Assembly (NCBI GenBank): GCA_039208045.1
Contig: JBCCRH010000019.1
Span: 1 to 28,714, forward strand
Reading direction: 5' to 3'
Origin: JBCCRH01 sp039208045
Lineage (GTDB): Bacteria > Bacteroidota > Bacteroidia > Chitinophagales > Saprospiraceae
Length of the DNA: 28,714 nucleotides
Below are positions 16,086 through 23,716 of the stretch, one piece after another. A model generated the notes under the pieces. It was not told the DNA's origin, made no database searches, and saw only the letters and a program-made list of their open reading frames with translations. The first letter of the stretch is position 1. Each line of letters begins with the position of its first letter. The translations under genes were made by a program, and so were the position numbers.

Positions 16086-17120
16086 TCAAATTCTATCTAT
16101 ATTGAAATTAGGCCTAACTGAAGAAGCTCGGGTAATAAGACTTGGGGTTAAAACTAGTTTTTTGGGTACTAAATCAGGTTCCTGTTTTTGAATATTTGCT
16201 AATAGGGTCTCTGCGGCAAGTTCTCCCATTTGGGCGCTATGCTGTTCTACGGTGCTCATGCGTGGCTCTACTAGATCAGTAAAGGGTTCGTTGGCGAAGC
16301 CGACAATGCCTAGGTCTTGGGGGATGCGCAGGCCCTTTTCTTTGGCTAGTTGCATAGCGCCTACTGCTGCAAAATCACTAGCTGCAAAGATGGCATCGGG
16401 TAGTGGGTGGAGCTGTAGAAGTTGTTCCATGCCTGCTCGGCCATCCTGTATTTCGAGGTGATTGCTTTCGAGCACTAATGAAGGGTCGTAAGGAATGCCA
16501 TGCGTACTCAGCGCTTCTTGGTAGCCTCTGTGGCGGTACTTGTAAATATTGATGTGCTGTGCACCGCTTAGGTGTGCAATGCGCTGGTAGCCTTGCTGTA
16601 TCAAGTGTTCTGTGGCATAATACCCTCCTAAATAATCATCGATGACTACGGTGCTAGCTCCAAGATTTTCCTTTACGCGATCAAATAAGACCAAGGGGCG
16701 GTTTTGGGCATTGATCTTTCGGAAATGCTCAAAGTCTGTTGTTTCTTTGGCGATGGATGCGATAATTCCGTCCACTTGCGTCTTCAATAGGGTGTCAATA
16801 TTGGCCGCTTCCACTGCTGTCGAATCATTAGATTGGGTAATCAGTACATTAAACCCTGCCTTGCTGGCCACCCCTTCAATCCCCCGAATAACAGAAGAGA
16901 AAAAACTCCGATCTGTGGTAGGCACCATCACGCCAATGATAAAAGTCTTCCCTCGGCGCAGCGCTGCTGCGATGCCATTGGGCCGGTAGCCTAGCTGCGC
17001 TGCCTTTGCCTTCACACGTGCCTTGGTACGCGCACTGATGTGCGGGTGGTCGCTCAACGCTCTGGAGACGGTACTTGGCGTAATGCTGAGTGCTTTTGCG
17101 ATGTCGTAGATGGTAGTCAT
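16086..17120 (-). CDS. LacI-family transcriptional regulator of the uronate genes
   Basis: From the ATG at 17120 the product has 344 residues. An upstream ATG at 17138 would place the start inside the operator, so 17120 is chosen. The N-terminus is a textbook LacI helix-turn-helix (TTIYDIAKALSITPSTVSRAL) with the hinge helix following (YRPNGIAAALRRGKT). The rest is a periplasmic-binding-protein-like effector domain: IGVMVPTTDRSFFSSVIRGIE, ...VDGIIAS..., VIDDYLGGYYATEHL, DAIFAASDFAAVGA and IVGFANEPFTDLVEPRMSTV. It probably represses the SDR-uxuA operon and itself through the identical palindromes, and is released by a uronate intermediate. The effector identity is inference. Confidence 0.93.
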   Translation of the reverse strand: MTTIYDIAKALSITPSTVSRALSDHPHISARTKARVKAKAAQLGYRPNGIAAALRRGKTFIIGVMVPTTDRSFFSSVIRGIEGVASKAGFNVLITQSNDSTAVEAANIDTLLKTQVDGIIASIAKETTDFEHFRKINAQNRPLVLFDRVKENLGASTVVIDDYLGGYYATEHLIQQGYQRIAHLSGAQHINIYKYRHRGYQEALSTHGIPYDPSLVLESNHLEIQDGRAGMEQLLQLHPLPDAIFAASDFAAVGAMQLAKEKGLRIPQDLGIVGFANEPFTDLVEPRMSTVEQHSAQMGELAAETLLANIQKQEPDLVPKKLVLTPSLITRASSVRPNFNIDRI

Positions 17121-17123
17121 AGC

Positions 17124-17137
17124 TGCAATCGATTGCA
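17124..17137. promoter_or_regulatory. LacI-family operator upstream of the regulator gene (autoregulation)
   Basis: This is the second copy of TGCAATCGATTGCA, identical to the one before SDR-uxuA, ending 3 bp before the regulator's start codon. It lies in the 67-bp gap after the Fic gene. The identity of a 14-bp palindrome at two sites next to a LacI gene strongly supports autoregulation. Confidence 0.85.
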
Positions 17138-17187
17138 TAAATGTAGGGAAAAAACACAGCTTTGGCTGCTTTATGCAAAGAGATGTC

Positions 17188-18222
17188 TTAAAAATAGGTC
17201 TTCACTGCAAATTCAAATTGCTCAATAAATATTCGCTTGAATGCAGTAATGTTGTTTCTCTCATAAAATATCAGCATGGCTTTCTTGTAATCGATAGAGT
17301 CTACTGTTCTAAAAGATAACGGACAGTATTGATTAGCAATTAAAATGGCATTGCTAGTAATTCTTGCTGTTCTTTTATTACCATCCATAAAGCCTTGTAT
17401 ATATGAAATCAACACTAAAGCGATCAATGCCTTTTCAAATATATTTACTTTTGAGTTGATAAGCTTGCACATATCACTAAAAGCTTCCTTTATCTGAAAT
17501 TCGTTGTCTAGCGGCCTATAATTAGTTCCTGTGATACCAACGCGTCTACGTCTTAAATTGCGACTGATTCCTAACTCTTTTGTGAGCAGACTATGGATAT
17601 CCTCAATCCGTCGAACAGACAATTCTTCTAGATATTGGGGGTTTTCAACTATGAAATCTATAGCATCTTTATGGTTGAGCAGCATTACTGCCTCATCCTT
17701 ACTCTTCCCAGATGCTGTTTGCTTTTCTTTAAGCAAGCGTTCTGTTTCCAGCAATGAGTAGGTATTTCCTTCAATTTGCGAAGACTTCCAGCTCAAATCA
17801 ATTGCTAATCGTTCTACTTCTTTAAGGTACTCTTCTGGAGTCAATTCCCCAATATTACGTCGATATACTTTTTGTAAGTCATCCAGCTTTAGCAATTCCG
17901 AATCTGTAAACAAATCGACCTTGTATAAATCTTTTCTAAGTAGTTCCTGATTGAACGAGTTAATGATTTCCCGATTGTCAATATCTTTTGAAAAGTATTC
18001 GTCAATATCTATGGAATGCAAGATACCATACGACTTGGATAATGAATACCTTGTGCTCCTAGCTGTTCCACTCTTCACTACCAGCTTTTTGGCAACTAGC
18101 TTATCCAATAATCGAATGAGTGTACGATTACTTTTCTGAAATGCTACTCGTTCATATATTTCGCTAGATGACAGTGATGCACTGTGGCTCAGAAGCTGTA
18201 AAATCAGGTCGGCATCTTTCAT
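17188..18222 (-). CDS. Fic-domain protein with N-terminal winged helix and degenerate core motif
   Basis: The 344-residue protein has a winged-helix-like N-terminus (about 1-65: SSSEIYERV, SNRTLIRLLDKLVAKKLV) and a Fic domain (about 135-330). Fic enzymes transfer AMP or another group to target proteins, usually through HPFx(D/E)GN(K/G)R. Here the motif at 276-287 is QGFMDGNKRTAR: the general-base His is Gln276 and the Pro is Gly277, while D280, G281, N282, K283, R284 and R287 remain. An inhibitory-helix motif SxxxEG is present (S147, E151, G152), as in class II Fic proteins. Loss of the His suggests weak or no AMPylation, with a role as a DNA-binding regulator or an altered reaction. It is 67 bp upstream of the LacI gene but has its own operator-like array. 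Confidence 0.88.
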   Translation of the reverse strand: MKDADLILQLLSHSASLSSSEIYERVAFQKSNRTLIRLLDKLVAKKLVVKSGTARSTRYSLSKSYGILHSIDIDEYFSKDIDNREIINSFNQELLRKDLYKVDLFTDSELLKLDDLQKVYRRNIGELTPEEYLKEVERLAIDLSWKSSQIEGNTYSLLETERLLKEKQTASGKSKDEAVMLLNHKDAIDFIVENPQYLEELSVRRIEDIHSLLTKELGISRNLRRRRVGITGTNYRPLDNEFQIKEAFSDMCKLINSKVNIFEKALIALVLISYIQGFMDGNKRTARITSNAILIANQYCPLSFRTVDSIDYKKAMLIFYERNNITAFKRIFIEQFEFAVKTYF

Positions 18223-18230
18223 TTATCCGC

Positions 18231-18310
18231 TTTATGTGACAAAAAAAATCTGAATACGAGACAAAATAGCCCTATTTTGTCACATAAAACAATATTTTTT
18301 GTCAGATAAA
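18231..18310. promoter_or_regulatory. Array of inverted half-sites before the Fic gene
   Basis: TTTATGTGACAAAA (18231-18244) and TTTTGTCACATAAA (18275-18288) are perfect 14-bp inverted copies. Between them GACAAAATAG (18260-18269) and CTATTTTGTC (18272-18281) form a second perfect palindrome with a 2-bp gap. A near copy TTTTTTGTCAGATAAA follows at 18295-18310. The array begins 8 bp before the Fic start codon, so a protein bound here would control that gene. The protein's own winged helix is the obvious candidate. Confidence 0.7.
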
Positions 18311-18737
18311 CTAAGTTCATGGCCTCCTCAGGACAGTCAGACTCCGATGGGGATGAAGCAGCAGTACCCTCCTTTGTCTTGACATGATTGGTAGGATGGT
18401 GGGATGTGCATGATTTTTTGGCATATGCTGTGCTCTGCAATGGCAAGGCAGTGGTATCTTCCAGCCTGTATCCTGTTTATCATTATATCTTATACATCGT
18501 GGCTAGACAGTTGGGTGGCGGCGGGGTGGGTGTACGAAGCAGTTGTGTGCCAGTAAAAACGTAGAATTAAAATGAATTGAAGAAGTACGAACTCATCATT
18601 ATAAGCATGCTGATATTGGTTTTACATGCTTTGGTAGCCATTCGGACAATATTATTTTCTTCTGATTAAAACAAATTCACGCATTCGTTTATTTGCATTG
18701 AAGTACGCGACTTAAGTAGAGTTAATGCTAATACTCA
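18311..18737. other. Intergenic stretch with no recognised gene
   Basis: About 430 bp separate the Fic operator array from the first AraC-type gene. A 75-codon minus-strand frame (18219-18446) runs through the operators, lacks any recognisable domain and is not accepted. The right end must contain the promoter of the first AraC-type gene. I found neither an exact TAnnTTTG box nor the TTTTWACC pair seen at the next two promoters. Confidence 0.5.
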
Positions 18738-19601
18738 ATGGAAAAACTTCAATATTATCAGTTTAAAGCTGTAGGATACCAAAACGAAATTGGCTTTGAA
18801 TTATTAGAAATGGAGGATATTTTCTCTTTACATCCTTCTGAAAAAAAGGATCCATTTAAACCACACCGGATAAACTTCTTTGCTGTACTGCTATTGGCGG
18901 AAGGAGAAATGACCCATCAAGTAGATTTCGTAGATTACAGAATGATGAGTGGAGATTGCCTTTTTATTTCAAAGGGCCAAATCCATAAGTTTGACCCATC
19001 AGGCACCTACAAAGGCTACGGTCTTATCTTCACTGAAAAATTCATGCTGCATCATATATCGCCATCAGCTTACTCCAAAATAAGCTTTTTGTACAACCAC
19101 TATTCGAATCCATCCCCCTTCAAAGATGCAGGTGATAGGGACCTCATCGTTGGTTCCTTGAAAAAGGAACTTTCTTCTGATCTTGGCAAAATTAAAGCGG
19201 ATGTAGTGGCTGCGTTGCTAACAGTACTACTATTAAAGGCACAATTAAACCCCAGTAATTCCCTAGCCTATAATGAAAAGAGCTATCCCCAATTTATAAA
19301 GTTTCAGAACTTAGTAGCCTTAAAATTTATGCATACACGGACAGTCGGGCATTACGCTGCCCTACTAGACATGACACATAAACAGTTAAATAAACTTTGC
19401 ACCTGCTTTACGGGTAAAACGGCTAAAGATTACATCAGTAATTATATTGCCTTGGAGGCAAAGCGCCAACTGGCAACAACTAATGTACAAGTCAAGCAAA
19501 TAGCCTTTGCCTGTGGTTATAAGGAAGTAACTAATTTTTTAAAATTTTTTAAAAAAATGACGGGGAGTACTCCTATGGAATTTAGACAAAAAGTAAACTA
19601 A
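18738..19601 (+). CDS. AraC-family transcriptional regulator, first of a tandem pair
   Basis: The 287-residue protein has a cupin-like N-terminal sensing domain (about 40-110, with FFAVLLLAEGEMTHQVDF and GDCLFISKGQIHKFD). A C-terminal double helix-turn-helix follows (about 205-285: LNKLCTCFTGKTAKDYI, VKQIAFACGYKEVTNFLKFFKKMTGSTPMEFR). This layout is typical of small-ligand-responsive AraC activators. It is closely related along its whole length to the next gene. Immediately downstream is a control region with 21-bp-spaced direct repeats that probably binds this family. It lacks that control region upstream, so it may be expressed at a basal level and act at the top of the circuit. Confidence 0.93.
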   Translation: MEKLQYYQFKAVGYQNEIGFELLEMEDIFSLHPSEKKDPFKPHRINFFAVLLLAEGEMTHQVDFVDYRMMSGDCLFISKGQIHKFDPSGTYKGYGLIFTEKFMLHHISPSAYSKISFLYNHYSNPSPFKDAGDRDLIVGSLKKELSSDLGKIKADVVAALLTVLLLKAQLNPSNSLAYNEKSYPQFIKFQNLVALKFMHTRTVGHYAALLDMTHKQLNKLCTCFTGKTAKDYISNYIALEAKRQLATTNVQVKQIAFACGYKEVTNFLKFFKKMTGSTPMEFRQKVN

Positions 19602-19620
19602 TCATTTTCATGTCGGCTCA

Positions 19621-19649
19621 TTTTTACCATCGAAAAGACAATTTTTACC
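19621..19649 (+). promoter_or_regulatory. AraC-type direct-repeat operator before the second AraC gene
   Basis: TTTTTACC occurs at 19621-19628 and again at 19642-19649, exactly 21 bp (two helical turns) apart, the classical spacing of AraC-family half-sites. ATCGAAAAG follows the first copy. It lies 22 bp upstream of a -7 box, the class II activator arrangement. Confidence 0.75.
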
Positions 19650-19671
19650 TTTTCGAAGGTCTCGATTATCA

Positions 19672-19679
19672 TACTTTTG
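19672..19679 (+). promoter_or_regulatory. -7 promoter box for the second AraC gene
   Basis: TACTTTTG matches TAnnTTTG exactly. It is 41 bp before the start at 19721 and 22 bp after the operator, at the spacing where the downstream half-site would take the place of a -33 element. Confidence 0.65.
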
Positions 19680-19720
19680 GACACTATTTCTTAGTGCTAT
19701 TTATACGGACTTAATATACT

Positions 19721-20584
19721 ATGAACGGGGTTTCAGATATGAAGTTCGATTTTTTTGAAGGTAAACAGAACTTCAATTTTCGACTATTTCCAATAGACGA
19801 GGTGTTCTCTTTCAAACTTACTGCCAAGAAAAATCCCTTTAAATCACATCGAACTAATTTCTTTACTCTACTTTTATTGACGAAGGGGAAAATGACTCAT
19901 TTTATAGATTTTAAAGCCTATGAAATGACGGAAGGGGACTGTCTATTTATCTCTAAGGAACAAATCCATAAATTCGATTCCTCTCCTGCTTATGAAGGAT
20001 ATGGTTTTGTTTTTACCGAAGAATTCATGCTACAGCATTTCTCGCTTTCGGCTTTTTCTAAGATAAGTTTTTTGTACAATTATCATTTGAATCAGCCTCT
20101 ATTCAAGGACTTCAAAGACCAAGAAACTTTCCTACGTGCTTTAAAGAGAGAATTTTCCTTGAATCTGGGAAAAGTTGAAGCGGACGTAGTGGCATCCATT
20201 TTATCCGTCTTTTTGCTCAAGGCCCAATTTCATATTGGACTCGAATTGAAGGTAAACAAAAGTGATTATACACAGTTTAATCAATTTCAAAAACTGGTTG
20301 CCTCAAAGTATTCCGAAACGCGAATAGCCAGGCATTATGCACTTATGTTGAATACAACTCACAAGCAACTGAATAAACTATGTCAAGCATTTACGGGTAA
20401 GACGACTAAAGCGTACATCAGTAGATATATTTTGATAGAAGCCCAACGTCAACTGGTGACCACTAACCTTCCAATTAAGCAAATAGCTTTTCATTGCGGG
20501 TTTAGTGAAGCTACCAATTTTTTAAAATTCTTTAAAATGAACACAGGTCTCTCTCCTAAGGAGTTTAGAGCGGTAAACACATAG
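19721..20584 (+). CDS. AraC-family transcriptional regulator, second of a tandem pair
   Basis: The product has 287 residues from the ATG at 19721; an internal ATG at 19739 would match the paralogue's N-terminus almost as well. It has the same cupin-like domain (FFTLLLLTKGKMTHFIDF, GDCLFISKEQIHKFD) and HTH region (LNKLCQAFTGKTTKAYI, IKQIAFHCGFSEATNFLKFFKMNTGLSPKEFR) as its neighbour, which points to a tandem gene duplication followed by divergence. The control region after it resembles the one before it, so the duplicated unit was gene plus downstream operator. It probably activates the hydrolase promoter, and is itself a likely target of the first AraC protein or of itself. Confidence 0.93.
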   Translation: MNGVSDMKFDFFEGKQNFNFRLFPIDEVFSFKLTAKKNPFKSHRTNFFTLLLLTKGKMTHFIDFKAYEMTEGDCLFISKEQIHKFDSSPAYEGYGFVFTEEFMLQHFSLSAFSKISFLYNYHLNQPLFKDFKDQETFLRALKREFSLNLGKVEADVVASILSVFLLKAQFHIGLELKVNKSDYTQFNQFQKLVASKYSETRIARHYALMLNTTHKQLNKLCQAFTGKTTKAYISRYILIEAQRQLVTTNLPIKQIAFHCGFSEATNFLKFFKMNTGLSPKEFRAVNT

Positions 20585-20603
20585 TCCGTTTTGCCTTTAC
20601 CCA

Positions 20604-20632
20604 TTTTAACCATCAAAAAGTCCTTTTTTACC
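20604..20632 (+). promoter_or_regulatory. AraC-type direct-repeat operator before the alpha/beta hydrolase gene
   Basis: TTTTAACC (20604-20611) and TTTTTACC (20625-20632) lie exactly 21 bp apart, with ATCAAAAAG after the first. Spacing and linker match the element at 19621-19649, and the distance to the -7 box is 23 bp. The pair of similar elements beside two AraC genes makes a common regulator likely. Confidence 0.75.
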
Positions 20633-20655
20633 TATTCTATGATTTTTGGTTCAAC

Positions 20656-20663
20656 TAATTTTG
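20656..20663 (+). promoter_or_regulatory. -7 promoter box for the alpha/beta hydrolase gene
   Basis: TAATTTTG matches TAnnTTTG exactly, 63 bp before the hydrolase start and 23 bp after the second half-site of the operator. Confidence 0.65.
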
Positions 20664-20726
20664 ACATGCAACTTGAACTAAGCGCTAGTTCCATTTTCTA
20701 TATCTGTAAATAAAACTATAAACAAA

Positions 20727-21848
20727 ATGAAAAACACATTTCGTCCACGCTCCTTCTTTGAGAAGGTGGGTCCGCTTATTGCATTTTTAACATTATTTAG
20801 TGGTATCGTATTTGCACAACAAGATCAAGGAGACCTCTTCGCTACCATGCCAGAAGAGTTAATGAATGAAGGTACTGGTGTTCCAATTAGTTATGAGCCT
20901 TATGAATTAGCAAAATTCACCAAAGATATGGACCGTTATCCTGCTGCTGCCCCACCTAAAGGGTCTTTCAATCGGCATGGTGAACTCGAATTTTTGGGTG
21001 AAAATGTTTTTGGCATCCATTGGTTTGTAGAAGTAGAAGGCTCCGTTTGGCATTTTGTAACGGCTGGGTATCCACATAAATCACCTATATTAATGGTTCA
21101 TGGATTCCCAGAATCTTGGTGGGGCTTTGAACAGCAAATGGTTGATTTAGCTAAGGACTACTATGTCATTTCAGTAGATCAACTGGCCTATGGACAATCG
21201 GATAAAAGTCTGAATCAGGACTTAAGTCATCAGGGAGTTGCCGAGAGTTTGATGAAGTTGATGGACAAAATAGGCATTGATAAATTTGATTTGGTTTCGC
21301 ATGATAGAGGTAGTTGTATAGCGGATAACATGATGGGCGTCCCCGGAGCGAATGAAAGGGTAACCAATTGGATTAGAATGCAACAATCATTCAACGAACC
21401 ACACGGACTACCAAGACCTTCCCACGAAAATTTAGCACACGCCGAAAATTATAAAGACGGTATCATGATTACGGCTACCTATAATTCGGCATGGGTATCA
21501 GTGGATTTATCCCCCGAGCACATGGACAGGATCTATAAGGAATTTGGGACAGAGGGCATTGCTGAAGCAGTAGCCAAAACCTATGACACTAGTTTTGATA
21601 CTGAGATGGAGCATAGGATGAACAACTTAATTCAACACATGACCATGCCTATCCTCTTTTTGCAGGCCACCAAAGACCCAGCTCAAAGAGAAGAAGAATA
21701 CGCGAGGACACCCGATTTTGTCAAGGATGGCTATGTTCAGTTTGTAGAGGCCAACCATTTCTCTGCGACCGAAGCAGCAGAAGAAGTTAGTACAGCAATT
21801 AGGGACTTTATTGAGGGCAAGCGCCCGCCTAAGCTAATTGTTGATTAA
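20727..21848 (+). CDS. Secreted alpha/beta hydrolase, epoxide hydrolase/haloacid dehalogenase-like
   Basis: The 373-residue protein has a signal peptide ending near FSGIVFAQQ (about residue 30) and an alpha/beta-hydrolase core. The oxyanion motif HGFPESW (125-131) and the nucleophile elbow SHDRGS put an Asp (D193) as nucleophile, as in epoxide hydrolases and fluoroacetate dehalogenases rather than Ser esterases. The other triad members are likely D317 (QATKDPA) and H344 (EANHF). About 95 extra residues precede the core. It sits behind an AraC operator and heads the plus-strand gene run, so it is probably induced by a small molecule that it also processes. Substrate cannot be told; export suggests action in the periplasm or outside. 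Confidence 0.88.
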   Translation: MKNTFRPRSFFEKVGPLIAFLTLFSGIVFAQQDQGDLFATMPEELMNEGTGVPISYEPYELAKFTKDMDRYPAAAPPKGSFNRHGELEFLGENVFGIHWFVEVEGSVWHFVTAGYPHKSPILMVHGFPESWWGFEQQMVDLAKDYYVISVDQLAYGQSDKSLNQDLSHQGVAESLMKLMDKIGIDKFDLVSHDRGSCIADNMMGVPGANERVTNWIRMQQSFNEPHGLPRPSHENLAHAENYKDGIMITATYNSAWVSVDLSPEHMDRIYKEFGTEGIAEAVAKTYDTSFDTEMEHRMNNLIQHMTMPILFLQATKDPAQREEEYARTPDFVKDGYVQFVEANHFSATEAAEEVSTAIRDFIEGKRPPKLIVD

Positions 21849-21932
21849 CCACTATCTAATCCCTTATCGTTGAAATTGGAATTTTAGGTAATTGTAATTG
21901 GGAATCTCTGATTGCGCGTATCTAATGAGGTT

Positions 21933-21957
21933 GGGTTTGCTGCCTAGACAGCAGCCC
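21933..21957 (+). terminator. Bulged hairpin between hydrolase and porin genes
   Basis: GGGTTTGCTG can pair with CAGCAGCCC, with a small bulge, around a CCTAGA loop. It stands in the 169-bp gap after the hydrolase stop. No immediate U tract follows, though a T-rich stretch starts about 40 bp later. It may reduce read-through into the porin gene. Confidence 0.35.
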
Positions 21958-22017
21958 ACCCTGGTTTCGATTTCCATAACGAATCGCGGGAAGTTTTCTT
22001 TTTTTAAAAATATAATT

Positions 22018-23283
22018 ATGGTCTGTAAATATATTTATCAGTCTGTGCTCCGACTGTTGGTTTTACTCTTTTTCTCATTAATTTCAATTAATGGATTTAG
22101 CCAGGAGAATACAGCAAAAGCTAAAGAAGAGAATTTAGCTAAAAAAATGGGAGAAGGGGAGTTTGTATTCAATGGTAGATTACGCTATTGGTTTGCAGAA
22201 AACGAAAGCCTCGAAGCTTCTCATGCCACTACTTTTGGTACTAATTTCGGCTATTTGACCAAGTCATACAAGGGCTTTCAAATCTACGTTGAAGGAGAAA
22301 GTGTCGTTGCCCTAACGCCACATTTATTTTTCGATGGATTAAATGGCCGGACCGAAAGAACCAATGTGACTGATGTAGAAACACTAGAACTTAATAAGCT
22401 CAGAGTGTCCTATTCTGACACGCTTAATAATGGAACAAGCTTACAGTTTAAAGTGGGACGGCAAGCGGCCTTGGTCGAGGATGAGCGTTTTATTGGAAAT
22501 GTAAGTGCTCGACAAGACGACCAGACATTCGATGCTATTTATGGTAAGCTACAAAATGACCAAAAGGGTATATCATTTGAGTATGCTTATATGTACCAAG
22601 TCAATCGTTTGCTGGCGGAGGTGGTTGATTGGAGGAGTGATTCGCACGCATTCATGCTTGGGTACTATAAAAATGATCTAGCAAAAGTGGGCTTATTTGG
22701 GCATTTGCTGGATTTTCAGGAGGATAATCCGCTAGGTAGTAATAAAACATTTGGTTTTACCTTCGATAGAAGTCGTTTACCACCCGATAGAATTGCTTTA
22801 AATTATAAAACCGCTTTTGCTTATCAAAGTGAATATGGGGATAACCCAACGAATTATGATGCCTTTCTTATCAATGCCGAAATCGGCATTTCTCTTCCGA
22901 AGATAGGTGTTTTTAATTTGGGCTACGAATTGGCTACTTCTGATAATGGTATTGCTTCTTTCCAATTTCCACTATCCACTGGCCAGCGTCTACATCGTAT
23001 CTCCGATGTCTTTATTAATCCACCAGCAGAGGGATTACACAATCCTTATTTTACCGCAGAATCTCGTAATATTTTCTGGGGAATTGGAGGCTGGCTGGGC
23101 TATCACACATACTTTTCGGAAGAAGAAGGTACTTTTTTCGCGCATGAAATAGATTTGGTTTTGTACAAACAAATCATCCCTGATTTATTGAGGGTTGAAT
23201 TGACTTATTCCAATTTTTTTGCTGAAGAAGACCGCTTTAATAATCTGAATATTTTTGCTCTTGATCTATTCTTTGAGTTGTAA
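22018..23283 (+). CDS. Outer-membrane porin of the alginate-export type
   Basis: The ATG at 22018 (421 residues) is chosen because it begins a clear signal peptide (CKYIYQSVLRLLVLLFFSLISINGFSQ). A frame extending upstream to a TTG at 21898 lacks this character. The mature part is a beta barrel with alternating strands. It carries the family phrases FNGRLRYWF, TNFGYLTKSYKGFQIYVEGE, FKVGRQAALVEDERFIGN and RQDDQTFDAIYG, which I recognise from the Bacteroidota and proteobacterial alginate-export (Alginate_exp) porin group. It ends in a terminal aromatic strand (LNIFALDLFFEL). Members form outer-membrane channels; in this group the cargo is often not alginate. DoxX begins 10 bp later, so the two are co-transcribed. 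Confidence 0.85.
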   Translation: MVCKYIYQSVLRLLVLLFFSLISINGFSQENTAKAKEENLAKKMGEGEFVFNGRLRYWFAENESLEASHATTFGTNFGYLTKSYKGFQIYVEGESVVALTPHLFFDGLNGRTERTNVTDVETLELNKLRVSYSDTLNNGTSLQFKVGRQAALVEDERFIGNVSARQDDQTFDAIYGKLQNDQKGISFEYAYMYQVNRLLAEVVDWRSDSHAFMLGYYKNDLAKVGLFGHLLDFQEDNPLGSNKTFGFTFDRSRLPPDRIALNYKTAFAYQSEYGDNPTNYDAFLINAEIGISLPKIGVFNLGYELATSDNGIASFQFPLSTGQRLHRISDVFINPPAEGLHNPYFTAESRNIFWGIGGWLGYHTYFSEEEGTFFAHEIDLVLYKQIIPDLLRVELTYSNFFAEEDRFNNLNIFALDLFFEL

Positions 23284-23293
23284 AATTAGCATT

Positions 23294-23692
23294 ATGAATA
23301 AGTTTTTTGACAAATGGCATCCTAAGGTATTAACCCTATTAAGAGTTATTCTGGGATTCCTAATATTTTGGCATGGAACCCAAAAACTCTTTGGCTATCC
23401 ACCGTCTGACAATTTACCAGGGGAACTTTCAACTTTGATTTTAGTGGCTGGTATTTTAGAATTTTTAGGTGGAATCATGCTATTTATTGGATTATTTACT
23501 CGATGGACAGCCTTTATTTTGAGTGGTATGATGGCAGTTGCCTATTTCATGGTTTTCTTCAGTAAATCATTTTTACCCATTGTGAATGGGGGAGAATTGT
23601 CAGTGCTTTACTGCTTTGCCTTTTTATATATTTTCTTTGCTGGTAATGGAACATGGAGTCTTGATGGTTATTTGCAAGCAAAGAATAAATAG
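23294..23692 (+). CDS. DoxX-family membrane protein
   Basis: The ATG at 23294 gives 132 residues, 10 bp after the porin stop; a longer frame would overlap the porin. Four hydrophobic segments are visible (VLTLLRVILGFLIFWHGTQKLFG, LSTLILVAGILEFLGGIMLFIGLF, FILSGMMAVAYFMVFF, SVLYCFAFLYIFFAG), together with the DoxX features HGxQKLFG and LEFLGGIML. DoxX-like proteins are small inner-membrane proteins linked to redox stress or quinone/thiol metabolism, with the exact role unsettled. It shares the transcript with the porin. Confidence 0.92.
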   Translation: MNKFFDKWHPKVLTLLRVILGFLIFWHGTQKLFGYPPSDNLPGELSTLILVAGILEFLGGIMLFIGLFTRWTAFILSGMMAVAYFMVFFSKSFLPIVNGGELSVLYCFAFLYIFFAGNGTWSLDGYLQAKNK

Positions 23693-23716
23693 CTTTTAAT
23701 CAAACACAACTAAATC

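Noticed and set aside
17121..17138. Upstream ATG for the LacI-type regulator
   Set aside because: It falls within the operator palindrome; the LacI HTH normally begins within a few residues of the ATG at 17120.
17188..18222. Fic protein as the toxin of a toxin-antitoxin pair
   Set aside because: The inhibitory motif is inside the same protein, no small antitoxin gene is adjacent, and the catalytic His is missing.
18219..18446. 75-codon minus-strand frame upstream of the Fic gene
   Set aside because: It runs through the nested palindromes and shows no recognisable protein features; it overlaps the Fic start by a few bases only by chance.
21898..22017. N-terminal extension of the porin from a TTG
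   Set aside because: The extra 40 residues are unlike a porin and include a hairpin region, while the ATG at 22018 opens a clean signal peptide.
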